Below, one piece after another: positions 8,675 through 17,755 of a DNA stretch of 64,000 nt. The DNA lies in contig JAOARW010000021.1 of the NCBI GenBank assembly GCA_025210475.1, positions 1 to 64,000 on the forward strand, given 5' to 3'. The notes beneath the pieces are model-generated. The model saw nothing but the letters and a program-made list of their open reading frames with translations. It ran no database searches and had not been told where the DNA came from. A program made the position numbers and the translations under genes. The stretch is from Carboxylicivirga sp. Its GTDB lineage: Bacteria; Bacteroidota; Bacteroidia; Bacteroidales; Marinilabiliaceae. Position 1 is the first letter of the stretch; every line of letters begins with the position of its first letter.

Positions 8675-8790
8675 AAAAGCTCATCATCTCATGGTCAGCA
8701 TAAGTACAAATAAATTACATAACGCCTGTTAAAATTACTATAATCAGCACTATTTGGTTAGGCATCATAGTTGATCCAGCGTCATCTAAT

Positions 8791-8830
8791 TATTTAAAAA
8801 TACCCATCCGAGCAATTGCCCGGATGGTAT
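8791..8830 (-). terminator. Intrinsic terminator of the minus-strand metal-efflux cluster
   Basis: On the minus strand TACCATCCG pairs with CGGATGGGTA around a 10-base loop, followed by TTTTTAAATA. It lies directly after the stop of the triple-HMA adaptor gene (8837) and points in the right direction. Confidence 0.75.
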
Positions 8831-8836
8831 AACTAA

Positions 8837-10966
8837 TTATTTTAGCCGATCATATTTGCAGCAACTGTGTAAATCTTCAAAAACATCATCCTCTGCTTTG
8901 AATTTATCTGTATCATGCCCCGCTTTAGCAATGGCCATATGAATGGCTTTTTCAGTTGCTGGTGATGAATAATTTATGTGAATCTCTTTTGTTTCTTTAT
9001 CCCAGTTGGCATCTAAGACGCCCTCAACGGTTAATGCCGCTGTTTCAATACGATCTTTACACATACCACAGTTTCCACCGATAGAAAACACCGTATGCAT
9101 TTTATTTTCATCGGTCTTTCTATAATCTAATCGTGGATACTGACAACACCCATGAAGCCCGTTGTAGACTTCATCATCAGCCTTGAACATTTCTGTGTCG
9201 TGACCAACCTCGGCAATGGCCTTTTGTATTTTATCCGTACTGGCTTTATTTGTTTGATAATTAACATGCAACTCTTGCTTATCGGCACTCCATTTAGCAC
9301 TGGTTACTCCCGCAACTGATAAAGCGGCTGTTTCAATACGTTCTTTGCACATATCGCAATTACCCGCCACTTGAATCAGGCCATTAGAACTAGCATCAGA
9401 AGAATCTTTTCGGGTATTATGCAAACGCTCGTACAAACAGCAACCGGGCAATTCTTTATAGACTTTATCATCTGCTTTATGCATTTCTGTATCATGACCA
9501 GAATTTGCAATGGCTTTATGCACATCGTGCAATTCAGCTTTATCCGGATCAAAGCGGATCGATAAGGATTGAGAATCTGCATTCCAGGTTGCTGCACTCA
9601 CCCCATAAACCGATTTGGCAGCTTTCTCAATACGAGATTGACACATTTCACAATTTCCTGCAACAATAAAAGATGCCTTAATAAGATTCTTTGAATCAGT
9701 TGCATTCATCATGCTTGGCAATCCAGCTAATTGTGCTGCTGCATCAATTTTAAATACACCATTGGTGGCTATTTCTTCACCTGGCTCCAAACCTTCCTTC
9801 ACAACATAGAAAGCACCTGCTTCCGGTCCCAATACAATTTCACGGTATAAAAATGTTGGTGATTCCCTGTCCTGAACTTTCGTGTAAACCAAAGACCTTT
9901 TACCCGTCCATAGTACTGCTGACTTTGGAATAATTATCGCTTTTTGTCCATCGGCTATATTCGATTCCAACACGCCTTTAGTAAACATTTCAGGTTTTAA
10001 TTGCAGGTTCTTATTGTTGATTTCTGCTCTTACTTTAGCTACCCGCGTTTGAGCATCAATAAAAGGATCTACAAAAGTCACTTTGGTTTTGAATTCTTCG
10101 CCTGGCAAAGCCTGTAAATAAAAACGCATCTTGTCACCTGTTTTTATCCATGGCAAATCTGTTTCATAGGCATCAAACAAAGCCCACAATTTGCTTAAAT
10201 CAGCAACTTGAAATAAGGTTGTTCCTTCTTTCACATAGTCTCCTAATGCCACATGCCGCATAGTAACCGTGCCAGTTATTGGCGACAGAACATTGAAATT
10301 AACTTCTGGTTCTCCGGAGGCTTCAATCTTATTTATTTGTTCTTCGGATAAGCCCCAGGCATCTAGTTTGGCTCTCGCAGCCAGGTATAAGGAAGGGTTG
10401 TCTTCTCTGAATCCGGATGCTTCTATTAATTCACGTTGGGCACTTATTAAATTGGGCGAATAAATGGTTGCCAGTTTTTGCCCCTTTCGAACTTGCTGCC
10501 CTGTGAAATTGACATGTAATTCCTCAATGCGTCCACCAAAGCGCGCAGTCAGTTCAGCAATCCGCCTTTCATCCACTTGCAATTTCCCTTGCATATAGAT
10601 GGACTTGTTGGGTTTACCATAAGCGACTATCGATGTTTGTATCTCGGCCAATTTAGCAGCTGATTCACTCATGACGATTTCATTGGGATCTGCATTTTCC
10701 GCTCCTCCCATTGGTGACAATGGAATTAAATCCATAGCACAAATTGGGCATAAGCCGGGTTTATCCTGCTTTATCTGAGGGTGCATTGAACACGTCCAGG
10801 TGATGGCTGCTTCCGCGTGATTATGACCGACATGGTCATCTTCAGCACCATTTGTATTACCGTTTGGTGCAACTATCCATCCAATAGCTAGTCCTACAAT
10901 CAAAACGCCAAGGACTAATTTATAATTGTTTCTTATATTTTGTGTTATCGTTTTCATTTGCTTCAT
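8837..10966 (-). CDS. CusB-like RND periplasmic adaptor with three C-terminal HMA modules
   Basis: A 709-residue membrane-fusion protein for a heavy-metal RND pump. The domains run in this order: a signal/anchor (about 14-34); a His-containing stretch; a heavy-metal-binding domain at 57-83 (TCSMHPQ, then CPICAMDL); the barrel-sandwich, helical hairpin and beta-barrel parts of a CusB-type adaptor (about 100-415); and three tandem modules starting near 427, 525 and 618. Each module carries GNCxMC (CxxC at 439/442, 537/540 and 633/636) and ends in GHDT..KA-D-V-L-CC-x-Y-x-RL. Ordinary CusB homologues are about 400-500 residues and lack these modules. CxxC HMA domains bind Cu(I) or similar soft metals, so copper or silver is the likely cargo. 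It is the last gene of the cluster. Confidence 0.9.
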   Translation of the reverse strand: MKQMKTITQNIRNNYKLVLGVLIVGLAIGWIVAPNGNTNGAEDDHVGHNHAEAAITWTCSMHPQIKQDKPGLCPICAMDLIPLSPMGGAENADPNEIVMSESAAKLAEIQTSIVAYGKPNKSIYMQGKLQVDERRIAELTARFGGRIEELHVNFTGQQVRKGQKLATIYSPNLISAQRELIEASGFREDNPSLYLAARAKLDAWGLSEEQINKIEASGEPEVNFNVLSPITGTVTMRHVALGDYVKEGTTLFQVADLSKLWALFDAYETDLPWIKTGDKMRFYLQALPGEEFKTKVTFVDPFIDAQTRVAKVRAEINNKNLQLKPEMFTKGVLESNIADGQKAIIIPKSAVLWTGKRSLVYTKVQDRESPTFLYREIVLGPEAGAFYVVKEGLEPGEEIATNGVFKIDAAAQLAGLPSMMNATDSKNLIKASFIVAGNCEMCQSRIEKAAKSVYGVSAATWNADSQSLSIRFDPDKAELHDVHKAIANSGHDTEMHKADDKVYKELPGCCLYERLHNTRKDSSDASSNGLIQVAGNCDMCKERIETAALSVAGVTSAKWSADKQELHVNYQTNKASTDKIQKAIAEVGHDTEMFKADDEVYNGLHGCCQYPRLDYRKTDENKMHTVFSIGGNCGMCKDRIETAALTVEGVLDANWDKETKEIHINYSSPATEKAIHMAIAKAGHDTDKFKAEDDVFEDLHSCCKYDRLK

Positions 10967-11016
10967 TTTAATTGGATTACGATTTTATGCTAAATCCTGA
11001 CACTTGTTTAGAGTGT

Positions 11017-12249
11017 TTATTTGCCCATTAGATAATGGATAAAAGCAATAGCTGCCTGCTTATCTGTTCGGGCCTTTTCCAATTCCAGATTGTATTTTAA
11101 CAAGCGCCTTTCCATCCGTAAAATTTCCTCAAAGTTTTTATTGGCGTAGGCATATTCTGTTTCCAATAGTTTTAAGGATTTTCGAGCGATGGTCAGCTGC
11201 TTATCAAATAATTCAATTCGGCGATGAGCATCCCGGTAATCTTTCCAGGAATTCTCAAATACTGTTTCCAACACATTTAATTTATCGGCGCGCTCATAAT
11301 CCTTGGCAGTTTTCAGGTAAATGACTTCCTGAACCATGCTCTTGTATTTATTTCGATACAAGGGAATTGTTAATCCTACTTTTGGGAATGCGATGGCATC
11401 TTTACCCGATAAATTATTATCTCCTTTTCCAATTGAGATATAGTCAATACCAAGACTAAAGGTTGGAGCACCTTGTTTTTTAGCCGCTTGTTTTTTTAAT
11501 ATCAGCGCACTCTTTTGCATATCAATGCTCAGGAGCTGGTGATTCTTTAATTGAATAGAGTCTAATACTGCCTCTTTTGTATAAAGAATATCTGAGGACC
11601 ACAACTCTTCAGGAAAAGTGATAAGCCTCTTTTTATCAGTATTTAGAAGGTTATTGAATGAGACTTCCAACACCTCTTGCTTGTCCTTTAAGAGAGCCAG
11701 TTGATTTTCCAAATCATAAATCTCCATTTCAATGCGATATTGGTCCACAGCCGAAACTAAACCAGCTTCAACCTTAACGATGGCCAGCTTTTTAAAAGTA
11801 TTCAGTATCGCTATGTTTTCCATGGTGATAATAGTAGCCTTGTTGTTGAAAAAGAGATTGTACCAATTTGCCTTAACCTCATTAAACAGTTTCGACTTGT
11901 TTTCTTCAAACACTTCATACAAGACTTTGGCTTCTTCTATACTGGCATTTTCTTTAGCCTTTAATGTTCCAAACCAGGGAAACATTTGTGTGGCTGATAG
12001 CCTGAATTCCTGGGGACCATTTCTGGTTTCAACAGGTTGTATAAAATAGGCAAAGGCCAGTTGCGGATCAGGAAAAGTGCCAACTTGAGGTGCTTTTTCA
12101 AGCGCAGCCAGGTATTTGTTGAATGAGGCTTTTAAAGCCGGATTATTCTCTGCGGCCTCCACCAAATAGTGATTGAGTTTATCCTGTGCCTGAATCGCAC
12201 CTGACAAACCTAATAGCATAAATAATATATAAATCTTAATGCATTTCAT
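11017..12249 (-). CDS. TolC-family outer-membrane channel of the CusA-like system
   Basis: The protein is 410 residues when started at the ATG at 12249, which opens directly on a signal peptide (MKCIKIYILFMLLGLSGAIQAQ). An in-frame ATG at 12303 would add 18 residues in front of that signal and is unlikely. The body is a typical outer-membrane efflux protein: long amphipathic helices in two repeats, with the GTFPDPQLAFAY and GLTIPLYRNK segments common in CusC/CzcC homologues of Bacteroidota. It forms the outer-membrane exit duct for the adjacent RND pump and adaptor. It sits between the pump gene (196 bases upstream) and the adaptor gene (50 bases downstream). Confidence 0.88.
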   Translation of the reverse strand: MKCIKIYILFMLLGLSGAIQAQDKLNHYLVEAAENNPALKASFNKYLAALEKAPQVGTFPDPQLAFAYFIQPVETRNGPQEFRLSATQMFPWFGTLKAKENASIEEAKVLYEVFEENKSKLFNEVKANWYNLFFNNKATIITMENIAILNTFKKLAIVKVEAGLVSAVDQYRIEMEIYDLENQLALLKDKQEVLEVSFNNLLNTDKKRLITFPEELWSSDILYTKEAVLDSIQLKNHQLLSIDMQKSALILKKQAAKKQGAPTFSLGIDYISIGKGDNNLSGKDAIAFPKVGLTIPLYRNKYKSMVQEVIYLKTAKDYERADKLNVLETVFENSWKDYRDAHRRIELFDKQLTIARKSLKLLETEYAYANKNFEEILRMERRLLKYNLELEKARTDKQAAIAFIHYLMGK

Positions 12250-12444
12250 CTGTTTAAATTTTTTTTCATTGGCCAGATGGAACTCCCAAATAAATTCAAT
12301 CATTCTCCTGTGTGTAAATTGAATAATTGAATTTGTATGGTCGTTTCATATGATTATATTTTATTTCAATTGTCATATGGAACTCGCCAAAAAAAACATT
12401 CATCCCCTTATGTACAGGCTCGTTTTCATGGCTCGTTTCATGTC

Positions 12445-15400
12445 TTATGCTTTTTCAGGATTATTCTTCTTTATTTTCGCTTCCTGCCACATGCTATAGA
12501 GTACCGGAACCACAAACATGGTTAAAACCTCAATGGTCATGCCACCAAATAAAGGAATGGCCATCGGCACCATGATATCAGACCCTTTACCAGTGGAAGT
12601 TAATACAGGTAATAGTGCAATAATGGTAGTAGCCGTGGTCATGATAGCAGGACGTACTCGTTTTGAGCCTGCTTCCAATACTAAAGCTCTGACTTCTTTA
12701 ACGGTTTTGGGTTGTTGTTTGTCCTGTAGTTGTTTGATGTAAGTGCTGATTAATACACCATCATCAGTAGCTACACCAAACAGGGCAATAAAACCAACCC
12801 AAACCGCAACACTCAGGTTGATCGTGTTCACCTGAAATAGATTGCGTAAGCTCATGCCGGCTATAGAACCATCCATAAACCAAGGCTGACCATACAACCA
12901 AAGCATGATGAACCCACCGGATAACGCCACAATAATGCCAGAGAAAATCAAGGTGGTTGAAACAACTGACCTGAACTGAAAATACAATATCAGGAAGATG
13001 ATAAGTAAAGATATTGGAATAACGATCATCAGGCGCTTGGTGGCGCGTATCTGATTTTCATAGTTTCCGGTAAATTTATAACTCACGCCGGCAGGTAGAG
13101 AAAGTTCACCACTATTCATTTTTTCCTTTAAGTATTCCTGGGCATTTTCAACCACATCCACCTCGGCATAACCTTCTTTTTTATCGAAAATCACATAGCC
13201 CACCAGGAAGGTATCCTCACTTTTAATCATTTGAGGGCCTCTGACATAATGCAGAGTCACCAATTCTCCGAGAGGTATTTGAGCTCCAGAAGGGGTAGGG
13301 ATTAAAATACGCTGTAAGTCCTCAGGATTATCCCTGAATTCACGGGCATAACGTAGTCGTACTGGGAATCGCTCACGTCCTTCAACGGTTGTAGTCAATG
13401 GCATACCTCCTATGGCACTTCCAATAACGGCTTGCAGGTTTTGAACAGTTAAACCATAACGGGCAATGGCGTCTCTTTCAATTTCCATCTCCAAATAAGG
13501 CTTACCCACCACACGGTCAGCAAAAACAGACATACCTTGCACTCCTTCAACTTGTTTTAATTGTTTTTCCAGTTCAAAGCCAAGTTTTTCGATGCTTTCC
13601 AGGTCGGGACCATACACCTTAATACCCATTGGTGCACGCATACCTGTTTGTAACATCACCAAACGTGTAGAAATAGGTTGTAACTTAGGGGCAGATGTAA
13701 GACCTGGTATGCTGCTTTTATCTAGAATAGCTTGCCAGATATCATCAGGTGATTTAATTTCATCGCGCCACTGCCTGAAATACTCCCCGTTTTTATCCTC
13801 CGTTAAATCCTCCTTATCAATCAAACGGAATGCTTCTTCCTTCGGATGGTAGGCAGAACCATCTTTTAATAAGAAGGCACCTTCTTTATTAGTTTTAAAA
13901 CGCATGCGATGCCCTTTTTCATTCAGTATGTATTCGGGTTTGTAATTAATAACGTTCTCGTACATAGAAGTAGGAGCCGGGTCTAAGGCCGAGTTAACGC
14001 GCCCCCATTTACCAACCACCGTTTCCACTTCAGGTATCGAGTTAACCTGTTTATCCAGTATGCGAATGACTTCCAGGTTTTCTTCGATGCCTGAGTGAGG
14101 CATGGTTGTTGGCATCAATAAAAATGATCCTTCATCCAGCGACGGCATAAACTCTTTTCCGATGCCCGGTAGTTTTTCATCCAGATAAGCATATGAATCG
14201 GTTTCTTTAATAAACTGAGGCATAAAACCAAACAGCTTATTAAAACCTTGCCAACTGGTCATTCCAAACAGTACTATAAAAATGGGCACAACCAGGAAAA
14301 CCCATTTATTATCCAAACACCAGTTTAATATGCGCTTGTAGAATACCACCACCATTGATAAACTACCTAAAACAGTTGTTACGATTGCTATCACAAACAA
14401 GAAATTGGCAAACAGACTGTTCTGGGCCCCTAGAGGCATCCAGGCCTTTGTCAGGAAAAAGACCACCACTACAAGAGTAATAGCAATATTAATCAGGTTT
14501 ATCCATTTTTTTTGATGCACCTTCCAGCGGAAAGATAACAAGCCATTGATTCCATATGCCGTAATGGCCAGTGCAATATAATTCCCTGAAACGATTGACA
14601 GGACAATCCCGGCTGCAATTAAAATGAAGTTACCCAATCGCTGATAACGCTTTTTATCAATCTTAATGGAAAAAATTAAGTGCGATAAGGTTGGGATTAT
14701 AATAAGTCCGATTAGTAAAGCGGAAATCATGGTGAAGGTTTTTGTAAAAGCCAATGGCTTAAACAACTTTCCTTCGGCAGCTTCCATGGCAAACACTGGC
14801 AGGAAACTTATAATAGTGGTTGATAATGCCGTTATAACCGCACCGGCCACTTCAATGGTTGCCTGGTAAACGACATTTAACAGTTCTTTTCCGCGCTTAC
14901 CCTTGTTTTCAGGCATTTCAATGTGCCGTATAATGTTTTCGACAAATACCACTCCCACATCCACCATCACACCAATGGCAATGGCAATACCTGAAAGTGC
15001 CACTATATTGGCGTCTACCCCAAACTGGCGCATGGAAATAAAGGTGATAAGCACTCCAATTGGCAAGAGGCTGGAGATAAGGAAAGAAGCTCGGAGGTTA
15101 AACACCAACACAATCACCACCAGAATACTAATTAATAATTCAAGCGAGATGGCTTCTTCCAATGTTCCCAATGTTTCCTTTATTAATCCGGTACGGTCGT
15201 AAAATGGTACAATGGTTACTTTTGAAACCGTCCCATCAGCCAATGTTTTAGAAGGTAAGCCAGGTTCTATCTCAGCAATCTTGGCTTTCATATTTTCAAT
15301 GGTCTGAAGTGGGTTTGCGCCATAACGTGCTACTACAACACCTCCAACAGCTTCGGCACCGCCTTTATCCAAGCCACCTCGTCTTGTAGCCGGACCAAAA

Positions 15401-16248
15401 TTAATCTTAGCGACATCTTTCAGGTAAATAGGCACATTGTTACGTACTGTAACAACACTCTTCTTCAGGTCTTCCAGATTTTTTATATAACCCAGGGCAC
15501 GTACCAGGTACTCAGCCCTGTTAAACTCAATGGTTCGTGCGCCAATATCAAGATTACTATTTTTTACAGCCGACATAATTTGAGCAATAGTTACATTGTG
15601 TGCCTTCATGGCATATGGGTCGATATCAACCTGGTATTCTTTGACAAAACCACCAATGGAAGCTACTTCGGCAACACCTTTTGCAGATGTTAAGGAATAA
15701 CGAACATAGAAATCTTGTATGGTTCTCAACTCATGAGGATCCCAACCACCCGCCGGATTACCATCTTCATCTCGTCCTTCGAGTGTGTACCAATAGATTT
15801 GTCCGAGAGCTGTCGCATCCGGTCCAAGGGCCGGTGATACATCTGATGGTAAGGTACCAGCCGGTAAAGAATTTAGTTTTTCCAGGATTCGTGTTCGGCT
15901 CCAATAAAACTCCACATCTTCATCAAAAATGATGTAAATGCTCGAAAGTCCAAAAATGGAATTACTACGAATGGTTTTTACCCCCGGTATACCCAACAAG
16001 GAGGTGTTTAAGGGATAAGAAACCTGGTCTTCAATATCCTGAGGTGAACGGCCAGGCCATTCGGTATATACGATTTGCTGATTCTCGCCGATATCCGGTA
16101 TGGCATCAACCGGCACAGGATCTGTTGGTAATATGCCTGTATTCCAGTCAAATGGAGAATTTATTATTCCCCAACTTATGAAAACAAATAGCACTAAGAA
16201 AGTAAGTAGCTTGTTTTCCAGGAAAAAGCGAATGATAGTGTTAAGCAT
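12445..16248 (-). CDS. cusA: CusA/CzcA-type heavy-metal RND efflux permease, long form
   Basis: A 1267-residue inner-membrane proton-driven pump of the HME-RND family. It has the first transmembrane helix at about 12-30, porter-domain segments (IRSNSIFGLSSIYIIFDED), the helix-4 motif GIAIAIGVMVDVGVVFVENIIRH, and a C-terminal helix bundle with FGVATDDGVLI. E. coli CusA is about 1047 residues. The extra length comes from an inserted hydrophobic stretch at about residues 535-645, with several predicted membrane helices, and a charged insert in the second porter region (around NEKGHRMRFKTNKEGAF). Paired with a CxxC/HMBD adaptor, it probably exports Cu(I)/Ag(I); Zn/Co/Cd cannot be excluded. It is transcribed first in the cluster apart from the small HYC_CC_PP gene. 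Confidence 0.92.
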   Translation of the reverse strand: MLNTIIRFFLENKLLTFLVLFVFISWGIINSPFDWNTGILPTDPVPVDAIPDIGENQQIVYTEWPGRSPQDIEDQVSYPLNTSLLGIPGVKTIRSNSIFGLSSIYIIFDEDVEFYWSRTRILEKLNSLPAGTLPSDVSPALGPDATALGQIYWYTLEGRDEDGNPAGGWDPHELRTIQDFYVRYSLTSAKGVAEVASIGGFVKEYQVDIDPYAMKAHNVTIAQIMSAVKNSNLDIGARTIEFNRAEYLVRALGYIKNLEDLKKSVVTVRNNVPIYLKDVAKINFGPATRRGGLDKGGAEAVGGVVVARYGANPLQTIENMKAKIAEIEPGLPSKTLADGTVSKVTIVPFYDRTGLIKETLGTLEEAISLELLISILVVIVLVFNLRASFLISSLLPIGVLITFISMRQFGVDANIVALSGIAIAIGVMVDVGVVFVENIIRHIEMPENKGKRGKELLNVVYQATIEVAGAVITALSTTIISFLPVFAMEAAEGKLFKPLAFTKTFTMISALLIGLIIIPTLSHLIFSIKIDKKRYQRLGNFILIAAGIVLSIVSGNYIALAITAYGINGLLSFRWKVHQKKWINLINIAITLVVVVFFLTKAWMPLGAQNSLFANFLFVIAIVTTVLGSLSMVVVFYKRILNWCLDNKWVFLVVPIFIVLFGMTSWQGFNKLFGFMPQFIKETDSYAYLDEKLPGIGKEFMPSLDEGSFLLMPTTMPHSGIEENLEVIRILDKQVNSIPEVETVVGKWGRVNSALDPAPTSMYENVINYKPEYILNEKGHRMRFKTNKEGAFLLKDGSAYHPKEEAFRLIDKEDLTEDKNGEYFRQWRDEIKSPDDIWQAILDKSSIPGLTSAPKLQPISTRLVMLQTGMRAPMGIKVYGPDLESIEKLGFELEKQLKQVEGVQGMSVFADRVVGKPYLEMEIERDAIARYGLTVQNLQAVIGSAIGGMPLTTTVEGRERFPVRLRYAREFRDNPEDLQRILIPTPSGAQIPLGELVTLHYVRGPQMIKSEDTFLVGYVIFDKKEGYAEVDVVENAQEYLKEKMNSGELSLPAGVSYKFTGNYENQIRATKRLMIVIPISLLIIFLILYFQFRSVVSTTLIFSGIIVALSGGFIMLWLYGQPWFMDGSIAGMSLRNLFQVNTINLSVAVWVGFIALFGVATDDGVLISTYIKQLQDKQQPKTVKEVRALVLEAGSKRVRPAIMTTATTIIALLPVLTSTGKGSDIMVPMAIPLFGGMTIEVLTMFVVPVLYSMWQEAKIKKNNPEKA

Positions 16249-16347
16249 ATCAATTCATTTATGATTTATATTCGATATATTATTACAGATCTGACACTTC
16301 TATGGCAATAATTACCAGAGGTGTCAACTAATAACGACATCAAAATA

Positions 16348-16728
16348 TCATAAACGAAATACCTGTATATCAGAAAGAAGGTCAAGAACCCCAGGGGGTG
16401 GAGGGGCATTAAAATTTGAAAGTTCAAAATTTTGAATCTCAACTTCATAGATTACAAAACTTTGAATAAATGGTAATACCAGTTCAATTATTACTTCCTG
16501 AAATTCTATGTTACTTAATGTTAAAACAAAATCTTCATCCAATTCATAACGTTCTGATTCGTTGTGACAACAATCGGTCGAACAACCACCCTCACAACAT
16601 GATTTTGCTTCACTGAAAATATTCACATTTACCAAACTCCCACTGCAATAATGTTTTGACACAGTCATACCTGTTGTTGTAACCAACAACACAATAACCA
16701 TTAAGATATGACTTAATTTTTTGAGCAT
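16348..16728 (-). CDS. HYC_CC_PP-family small metal-efflux-associated protein
   Basis: A 126-residue protein with an N-terminal hydrophobic signal or anchor (HILMVIVLLVTTTGMTVS). It shows the three elements that name the family: HYC at residues 26-28, cysteine pairs (SCCEGGC and DCC) around 43-52, and a proline run near the C-terminus (NAPPPPG). These proteins occur next to heavy-metal efflux genes in Bacteroidota. The clustered cysteines suggest that it binds or senses metal in the periplasm, but its role is not established. It is the first gene of the minus-strand efflux cluster, 99 bases before the CusA-like gene. Confidence 0.8.
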   Translation of the reverse strand: MLKKLSHILMVIVLLVTTTGMTVSKHYCSGSLVNVNIFSEAKSCCEGGCSTDCCHNESERYELDEDFVLTLSNIEFQEVIIELVLPFIQSFVIYEVEIQNFELSNFNAPPPPGVLDLLSDIQVFRL

Positions 16729-16962
16729 AGCCTAAGTAAAACCTATGACAAAGAAACGTAAAATGAACTAAGAAAGTTTAATTGGTGCTGATCATTAACA
16801 AGTTGTTAACTGTTATTTAAGGTTGGTTTAATCACATTAAAAGGATTGGAGAAACCAATAAATGACATGCAATCATCGTACTTTATTATAATAAGCAAAA
16901 TTTGGCATTAGTTATTGAATCGATGTTAATGTATAACACAGCATAAATTATCAACTATTTTT
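16729..16962. other. Upstream region of the minus-strand efflux cluster
   Basis: About 230 AT-rich bases between the HYC_CC_PP gene and the regulator remnant. It presumably contains the promoter of the minus-strand efflux cluster. I found no metal-regulator operator that I could defend. Confidence 0.4.
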
Positions 16963-17145
16963 CTATCCATGATCAGAGATCTGTTGCAATTTATGTTGGT
17001 CCACGATTTCTATACCCTTTCCAAAGATTTTTATAATACCATCTTTCCGGAATTCGGTTAATGCCCGAATAACATTCTCGGTGGTCATACCTATATACTC
17101 AGCAATTTCTTTTCTGCTAACATATACTGAGCCTATGCCTTATTA
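16963..17145 (-). pseudogene. Remnant of a Crp/Fnr-family regulator (C-terminal HTH only)
   Basis: Read on the minus strand, 58 codons ending in TAG at 16963 encode a clean winged-helix DNA-binding end: SRKEIAEYIGMTTENVIRAL, then TEFRKDGIIKIFGKGIEIVD. This is the typical recognition-helix and wing region of Bacteroidota Crp/Fnr proteins. Just upstream in frame are two consecutive stop codons (17140-17145). The whole cyclic-nucleotide-like sensor domain is missing, replaced within about 30 bases by the start of a plus-strand gene. So this is a truncated, dead regulator gene. It suggests that a Crp/Fnr protein once sat between, and perhaps controlled, the two divergent efflux clusters. Confidence 0.75.
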
Positions 17146-17172
17146 TCCGAAAATACCCATTTTAAAAGCACG

Positions 17173-17679
17173 ATGATTTTTACCCAAAAGTGGGGATGTG
17201 AATTAACTATTAATTTAACTACTTTTGTAAACGTGAAATTGAAAATCTATTCCATATCATTATTAGTATCATTCCTGGCCATATTAAGCCATCAGATGAT
17301 ACCGCACCATCATCACGATGATTTATTGGATAGCGTTTCTATTTCTCAGATACAGGTTGAAGAGCATGTACATCATGATAGTCATGGGCATCACCACCAT
17401 CATGATAACAATCATTCAGACGAGACACATAGTCATTCTTTTCCACCACATAATCATTCCTTAGCTTCAGAAGAGTATAGTTTCGCAAGACTAATTGTAG
17501 ATTCAGGAACAACATTAAAAGTAACTTCCTTTATTGTTCTTTATATAAAGCCAACTGAATCTATAGATGATCAACTGCTAATTGATAAGGAAAGGCGGTA
17601 TTCAGATATACCGTTTCTGATAAATTCATTGTTCCAACCCGGAGCCATTGGCTTACGGGCTCCTCCTTGTATGGCCTAA
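17173..17679 (+). CDS. His-rich membrane-anchored or secreted protein (DUF6769-like)
   Basis: At most 168 residues. A hydrophobic signal (KIYSISLLVSFLAILSHQM) is followed at once by PHHHHDD and then by a run extremely rich in His, Asp and Ser over about 50 residues (HVHHDSHGHHHHHDNNH and beyond). The tail ends in a LRAPP motif. The GTG at 17233 places the signal at the N-terminus and is a better start than the ATG at 17173. It resembles small Bacteroidota proteins that open with an IPHHHHD signature. The His-rich face should bind Zn, Cu, Co or Ni in the periplasm, acting as a buffer or as a donor to the efflux system downstream. The function is inferred. Confidence 0.65.
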   Translation: MIFTQKWGCELTINLTTFVNVKLKIYSISLLVSFLAILSHQMIPHHHHDDLLDSVSISQIQVEEHVHHDSHGHHHHHDNNHSDETHSHSFPPHNHSLASEEYSFARLIVDSGTTLKVTSFIVLYIKPTESIDDQLLIDKERRYSDIPFLINSLFQPGAIGLRAPPCMA

Positions 17680-17755
17680 ACTCTAGGTATACAATAATAA
17701 AAAATCCTTTTTTTATTAATCATCCGTTTTTCTGCGGAATAAAACTCAATTTATT

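Noticed and set aside
12250-12444. Two partly similar stretches around ATGGAACTC between the TolC and CusA genes
   Set aside because: Only about nine bases match exactly; the rest is low-complexity A/T similarity. Too weak to call a repeat.
12445-16248. Several long plus-strand frames inside the CusA-like gene
   Set aside because: They are antisense shadows of conserved RND coding sequence and show no family signal of their own.
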